This document shows, in pieces, positions 60,852-64,000 of a DNA stretch of 64,000 nucleotides. The stretch lies in the NCBI GenBank assembly GCA_963785065.1, contig CAWATX010000004.1:186001-250000 (forward strand). Reading direction: 5' to 3'. Position numbers and translations under genes: made by a program. This stretch comes from CAVSRC01 sp963785065 (GTDB lineage Bacteria > Pseudomonadota > Alphaproteobacteria > Rhizobiales > Kaistiaceae). The notes beneath the pieces were generated by a model, which made no database searches, was not told where the DNA came from, and saw nothing but the letters and a program-made list of their open reading frames with translations. Each line of letters starts with the position of its first letter. Position 1 is the first letter of the stretch.

Positions 60852-60938
60852 TCAGGCGAAATGCAGGAACGCCGCGAGAAGATCCGTGCGCCTCAGAAGG
60901 CCGACCAGTTCTCCGTCGTGAAGCACTGGACGGCCGGT
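60852..60938 (-). pseudogene. Remnant of a CBS-domain protein
   Basis: On the minus strand a short frame reads GRPVLHDGELVGLLRRTDLL and a few residues more, then a stop; this is the characteristic second half of a CBS domain. A stop codon lies directly in front of it. The gene is therefore represented only by its last 28 or so codons. An FNR-type box lies about 53 bp upstream of the remnant on this strand. The remaining 60668-61202 sequence shows no other gene. Confidence 0.6.
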
Positions 60939-60990
60939 TCAGCAAACCTGGCTTTGACTGTTCCGTTTACTCAGCGGACCGGCGGATCGA

Positions 60991-61004
60991 TTGACATCGG
61001 TCAA
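60991..61004. promoter_or_regulatory. FNR/FixK-type box TTGAC-ATCG-GTCAA
   Basis: This is a perfect inverted repeat matching TTGAY-N4-RTCAA. It is about 205 bp upstream of the cupin gene on one side and near the CBS-domain remnant on the other. CBS-domain genes are frequent FNR/FixK targets in alphaproteobacteria, so the box may be a relic of the lost gene's promoter. Confidence 0.6.
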
Positions 61005-61202
61005 GCAACCTTCGCTTAGGATCCAGCCCTTTTCGATGGTTCTTCGATGTCGGCTCTGGCGATGCTCGGGAATCCAGATCGTAGCCCGATCGACAATCGC
61101 AAGGCTTGTCTCTCACACCCGCTGCCGTTTGATATCGTCTGGGCCAAAGCCGGGCGCGGCGCGCCGCTGAAGCGGCCTATAAATATGCAAAGGATCTTAT
61201 CG

Positions 61203-61598
61203 ATGAACCTATTTGTGATAGCCAACGAGACGGAACTGGAAGACATCGGATGGGGCCGGAGCCGCTGGCTCTCGAACCCTCCCGCGACCGGAGCGAAGCA
61301 GCTCTTGGTCTCCGACCTCGCACTCTACCCCGGCAAGGGCCACGACTTCCACAAGCACCCCGATCAGGAAGAGATGGTCTATGTGCTCGCCGGAACGATC
61401 GAGCAGTGGATCGATCAGGAAAAACGCAACCTTGGCACTGGCGACAGCGCCTTCATCCCGGCTGATGTCGTGCATGCCACGTTTAATGTTGGTGAGGCCG
61501 ATGCGCGGCTCCTCGTCATACTCGGTCCCTGCGTCGGAACGACCGGCTACGAGGTGGTTGACATGTCCGATATCGCGCCGTGGAAGACCCTCCGCTGA
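61203..61598 (+). CDS. Cupin-domain protein
   Basis: The 131-residue protein has a single cupin barrel with the first metal motif (HDFHKHPDQEEMVYVLAG) and the second motif around PADVVHATFN. Such proteins bind a divalent metal and act as small dioxygenases, isomerases or sensors. The start at 61203 has AAGGA eight bases upstream; an ATG at 61185 is also in frame. No functional context is seen. Confidence 0.83.
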   Translation: MNLFVIANETELEDIGWGRSRWLSNPPATGAKQLLVSDLALYPGKGHDFHKHPDQEEMVYVLAGTIEQWIDQEKRNLGTGDSAFIPADVVHATFNVGEADARLLVILGPCVGTTGYEVVDMSDIAPWKTLR

Positions 61599-61659
61599 GG
61601 CAAGCGGATAGCCGCCGTCGTCCCCGGATTGACTCGCGCAGAAGGCACGGGCCGCTGCC

Positions 61660-61911
61660 CGTCTGAGGCGGCGGATGAGTTCGAGGACAAGACCACGACG
61701 CCAAACCAGCTCTGGCAGACCGACTTCACCTACCTCAGGGTCATCGGCTGGGGCTGGTTCTATCTGTCGACTATCCTCGACGACTACGCGCGCTACATCG
61801 TCGCCTGGAAGCTGTGCGCGACCATGAAGGCCGAGGATGTTACCGACACGCTGACTCTGGCGCTCAAGGCATCAGGCTGCGATCAGGCCCGTGTCGTCCA
61901 CAAGCCGCGGC
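61660..61911 (+). pseudogene. IS3-family transposase fragment
   Basis: About 84 codons match the DDE integrase core of IS3-type transposases: KTTTPNQLWQTDFTYL with the first catalytic Asp, WGWFYLSTILDDYARYIVAW and the VVHKPR stretch. The frame then leaves the homology before the second catalytic Asp. Both the 5' orfA part and the 3' end are missing and no inverted repeats are visible, so this is an inactive relic. Confidence 0.8.
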
Positions 61912-61949
61912 TGCATCGCCGTGCTGGATGCGGGACGCACTGCCGCGTT

Positions 61950-62156
61950 CGCGCCGACGTCGGTCAAGGCCGTCGATGGCGTGGGCATTCGGGATCCATG
62001 ACGGCGAGATCGTGGGGCTCGTCGCGGAATACGGCTTCGACAAGTCCACGCTTGGACTGCGCGCTCCTTCAGGTCTGCGAACCGACCGCCGGCGGCGTCC
62101 GCGAGCGGGCTGCCGGGCGCGACGGTCCGTCGTCAACGGGGCGCCAAGGCCGCTGA
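61950..62156 (+). pseudogene. Frameshifted remnant of an oligopeptide-type ABC ATPase (OppF/DppF-like)
   Basis: Pieces of one protein appear in successive frames. SVKAVDGVG comes first, then IHDGEIVGLVAEYGFDKSTL in the next frame, where Walker A GESGCGKST has decayed to AEYGFDKST, then LLQVCEPTAGGV in a third. Their order equals the start of OppF/DppF ATPases. At least two frameshifts and a ruined P-loop make it non-functional. It directly abuts the IS3 fragment, as if the insertion started the decay. Confidence 0.65.
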
Positions 62157-62202
62157 CCCGATCGAGAGCCACAGAATGGCGACGAGCCGGCAACAAGAGT
62201 GC

Positions 62203-63234
62203 CTATTCGGAGTCTCTCCGAGCGTGGTCGGCTACCGGGCCCGTGGATTGGCGGATGGTCAGTCGCGCCGGCACCTTCTGACGTCCGCGGGCCAGTGGCA
62301 AACCCGAAAGCTGTGTGAGCAGCATGTCTGTTGCCAGACGGCCAACCTGATCGATCGGCGAGGTCAGGGTTGTCAGCGGTGGGTTGCAGAAATCTGCGCC
62401 GAAAATGTCGTCACACCCGACGACGCTCATATCCTCGGGAACGCGCACACCCCGCTCGGCGAATCGCTTCAGCGCGCGGATCGCGAGCATGTCGTTGAAA
62501 AAGATTGACGCTGTTGCACGGTGATGAAGCGCTGCGTCGGCCGCCGCCGCTCCCGACTGGATGGCGCCACTCCCGGACCCGATGTAAATGCATGCCACAC
62601 CATGATGCCGCGCGGAAACCTGCAAGGCCTCCCAGCGCCTGGCGTTCGACCATGACGAGGCCGGCCCGGCGAGAAAAGCAATCCGCGCGTGTCCGAGGGA
62701 CACCAGATAGTCGAGCGCCTCGGCAACGCCTGCCGACGTATCGACGACCACGCTCGGAATGCCGTCGATCTCCCGGTTGACCACAACCAAGGCTAGTTGC
62801 CGCGAAAGCGCGACGATCTGCTGATCGGTCAACTGTGAGCCGGCGAGCACCACGCCGTCGACGGCGGCCCGCAGCTCGGCAATTGCGCGCACCTCGATCT
62901 CGCGGGACGCTTCGGTGTCAACCAGGACATGGCGGTAGCCATGCACCTTTGCCTGCGCCTGCGTGCCACGGATCATGTCGAAGAAATACGGGTTCGTGAC
63001 GTCCGGAATAAGCAGCGCCATGCTCTCCGTGCGCCCCGAGGTCAGCGAACGCGCCTGCGTATTGGGGTAGTACCCCAGCTCCGCGGCCGCAGCGGTAACC
63101 CGCAGGCGAAGCTCCTCGCTCACACGCCCAGGCTGCGTCAGCGCCCGCGACACGGTTGAGGTCGCCACTCCAACCGCCTTCGCCACGTCCGCAATGGTCA
63201 CCCGCCTGGACCAGCCCTTTTCTGGAATCGTCAT
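62203..63234 (-). CDS. LacI-family transcriptional regulator
   Basis: The 343-residue protein has the LacI helix-turn-helix and hinge (VTIADVAKAVGVATSTVSRAL, then ARSLTSGRTESMALLIPDVTNPYF) and a periplasmic-binding-like effector domain. It is divergent from the broken sugar isomerase gene, and a LacI-type palindrome lies between them. The start is uncertain: ATG 63234 was chosen as closest to the DNA-binding domain; ATG 63255 and the open frame to 63330 are alternatives. Confidence 0.9.
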   Translation of the reverse strand: MTIPEKGWSRRVTIADVAKAVGVATSTVSRALTQPGRVSEELRLRVTAAAAELGYYPNTQARSLTSGRTESMALLIPDVTNPYFFDMIRGTQAQAKVHGYRHVLVDTEASREIEVRAIAELRAAVDGVVLAGSQLTDQQIVALSRQLALVVVNREIDGIPSVVVDTSAGVAEALDYLVSLGHARIAFLAGPASSWSNARRWEALQVSARHHGVACIYIGSGSGAIQSGAAAADAALHHRATASIFFNDMLAIRALKRFAERGVRVPEDMSVVGCDDIFGADFCNPPLTTLTSPIDQVGRLATDMLLTQLSGLPLARGRQKVPARLTIRQSTGPVADHARRDSE

Positions 63235-63313
63235 CCCCACAATGTCCGCCTCCATGGGCTCGCGCCGAAAACTTCTACATCGAATTCCTCTCCGTATCGA
63301 ATGGCAGACTTGT

Positions 63314-63329
63314 TGGCAACCGCTTGCCA
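63314..63329. promoter_or_regulatory. LacI-type operator TGGCAACCGCTTGCCA
   Basis: The 16-bp site has perfect 6-bp arms (TGGCAA/TTGCCA) around CCGC and is one change from a full palindrome of the type bound by LacI-family proteins. It sits between the divergent regulator gene and the isomerase gene, about 50 bp from the isomerase start. Confidence 0.7.
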
Positions 63330-63378
63330 CGCCATGCGAGTGCTGATTAAGATCACCAGCAGATTTGGGGAGGTAGAT

Positions 63379-64000
63379 TTGAAATTCGCACTTTTCAGCG
63401 GTTCCGCGCCGGTCTGGACTCCGCGAGAGCTAGCCTTGCACTTGGTCCGCCAGGGTTGGGACGGCGTCGAATGGCGGGTGGTCGACCAGCAGGATTTGTC
63501 GAACCGGGCTTCTGGGCCGGTAACCGCGCCACCGTCCCGTTCACCGGGATCGAGGAACGGGTCGGCGAGGTAACCGATGTGACCATCGGCAACGGCCTTG
63601 GCTTCGCCGGCATTGCTGCCTACGTGCAGATCGACGACCATGCAGCCGTCGACCGTCTGTTGGCGGCCACGGCGGCCCTCGGGGCCCGTCAGGCCCGCGT
63701 GCAGGTGCCGAAGACCGGCCGCTTCTATCGCCAGGTCTTTGCAGAGACGCGACGGCACGCCGAACATGCAGCGGAGCGGGCGCGGCACCACGGTGTCAAG
63801 GCGCTGATCCAGATACACCACGGCAACATCGTGTCCACCTCATCCGCCGCCGTGAGGCTGCTGGAAGGGCTGAATTCCGCGGATATCGGCATTATCCACG
63901 ACCTGGGTAACATCACCATCGAGGGGCGCGAGGGGCTCACCAGCTACACGCCGGGCCTGGAGATTTTGGGCGACTACCTGGCGCACGTGCACATCAAGAA
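63379..64000 (+). pseudogene. Sugar-phosphate isomerase/epimerase-like gene with a frameshift; 3' end outside window
   Basis: A TTG at 63379, five bases after GGGGAGG, starts a TIM-barrel protein of the xylose-isomerase-like (AP endonuclease 2) family: KFALFSGSAPVWTPRELALH and QGWDGVEWRVVDQQD. Near 63500 the frame fails; the matching continuation PGFWAGNRATVPFTGIEERVG runs in the next frame to the end of the window. One missing G (TCG-GAA read as TCGAA) would restore it. It may be a true pseudogene or a sequencing error. Control by the divergent LacI protein is likely. Confidence 0.75.

Overview
The window reads as chromosomal DNA of a high-GC alphaproteobacterium, most likely of the Hyphomicrobiales (Rhizobiales). 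The clues are the housekeeping neighbourhood mfd-sdhE-recG-DUF502-glmS-glmU, a smo/mtl-type polyol uptake operon, an ADP-forming acyl-CoA synthetase fused to an acetyltransferase, and FNR/FixK-type TTGAC-N4-RTCAA boxes. This placement rests on gene content and order only. I see no rRNA, tRNA or CRISPR array.

Layout. 1-9.3 kb: core genes for DNA repair and cell-wall precursors (mfd partial, sdhE, recG, a DUF502 membrane protein, glmS, glmU). 9.3-12.7 kb: a CcdA-like thiol transporter, a tandem-PAS diguanylate cyclase and moaA. 12.8-26.4 kb: one long minus-strand run with a complete NAD-coupled [NiFe] hydrogenase (hoxF, hoxU, hoxY, hoxH), its endopeptidase and the full hypABFCDE maturation set, followed downstream by an AMP-forming CoA ligase (oxalyl-CoA synthetase-like) and a PanE-family reductase. 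26.4-27.4 kb: an unusually long stretch without a convincing gene, holding an FNR-type box. 27.4-33.2 kb: the synthetase-acetyltransferase fusion, an MFS transporter, a small secreted protein built from cysteine repeats, and a rhomboid protease.

33.5-46.7 kb is a Wzx/Wzy-type exopolysaccharide locus: a chain-length protein without kinase domain, a polymerase with a degenerate BY-kinase-like P-loop domain fused to its C-terminus, a priming glycosyl-1-phosphate transferase, three further glycosyltransferases, two polysaccharide deacetylases, a FemAB/GNAT-like protein and a flippase. No outer-membrane export protein lies in the window. Two very small open frames sit directly in front of the two deacetylases, and TTAACC-type motifs recur in front of its transcription units. 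46.7-49.1 kb: arsR-arsC and two exported proteins. 49.4-57.1 kb: a polyol (mannitol/sorbitol) operon with HAD phosphatase, SorC-type regulator, ABC transporter and mannitol dehydrogenase; a 12-bp palindrome GAGCA-N2-TGCTC recurs at its two promoters and is the likely regulator site. 57.2-58.6 kb: glutamate decarboxylase.

58.6-64 kb is a mosaic of intact genes (GH51 arabinofuranosidase, cupin, LacI regulator) and debris: remnants of nagA, a CBS-domain protein beside an orphan FNR box, an IS3-family transposase, an oligopeptide-ABC ATPase, and a sugar isomerase gene that appears broken by a single-base deletion and runs off the window.
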